Shown here piece by piece: positions 5,578 through 5,581 of a DNA stretch of 5,581 nucleotides. The notes beneath the pieces are model-generated. The model ran no database searches. It was given only the letters and a program-made list of their open reading frames with translations, and had not been told where the DNA came from. Position numbers and translations under genes: made by a program. Location of the stretch: assembly GCA_026706165.1 (NCBI GenBank), contig JAPOZF010000637.1, forward strand, positions 1-5,581. The letters are read 5' to 3'. The DNA is from Gemmatimonadota bacterium (GTDB lineage Bacteria > Latescibacterota > UBA2968 > UBA8231). Numbering within the stretch: position 1 is the stretch's first letter; each line of letters starts with the position of its first letter.

Positions 5578-5581
5578 TGCT

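Overview
The window is a GC-rich bacterial segment with every recognisable gene on the + strand. It has tight gene spacing, GTGA start/stop overlap, GTG as well as ATG starts, purine-rich ribosome binding sites and intrinsic-terminator-like hairpins. No phylogenetic marker is present, so nothing finer than a high-GC bacterium can be defended.

Layout. Positions 1-2196 hold the large, molybdenum-cofactor-binding subunit of a xanthine dehydrogenase-family hydroxylase, cut at its 5' end by the window edge. A 75-base gap (2197-2271) follows. It contains a strong GC-rich hairpin with a short T tract and a competing pairing that would cover the ribosome binding site of the next gene. Three closely packed genes come next: an inositol monophosphatase-family phosphatase (2272-3120), a DapA-family lyase/aldolase-like protein (3117-4028, sharing GTGA with the phosphatase) and a class I/II PLP-dependent aminotransferase (best start 4064, to 5227). 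The last 354 bases (5228-5581) carry no convincing gene.

That last stretch is the most interesting part. After an operon-end hairpin (5329-5345) there is a good sigma-70-type promoter (TTGACA, 16 bases, TATCTT; 5354-5381). From the expected transcription start, a segment of about 115 bases folds so that its 5' end pairs with its 3' end through two stacked helices, and the closing helix runs straight into six T residues. This looks like a stand-alone small structured RNA or the terminator-controlled leader of a gene starting just past the window. A second copy of one pairing strand downstream, a further hairpin and a ribosome-binding-like purine run at the very end favour the leader reading. 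It resembles no RNA family I recognise.

How the genes may work together: a molybdenum hydroxylase, a phosphatase, a pyruvate-lyase-fold enzyme and an aminotransferase suggest a small-molecule catabolic or salvage route, possibly for a nitrogen-containing or heterocyclic compound. The substrate cannot be read from the sequence. The DapA-like protein lacks the usual catalytic tyrosine and TTGE motifs, so it is unlikely to be the lysine-pathway enzyme.
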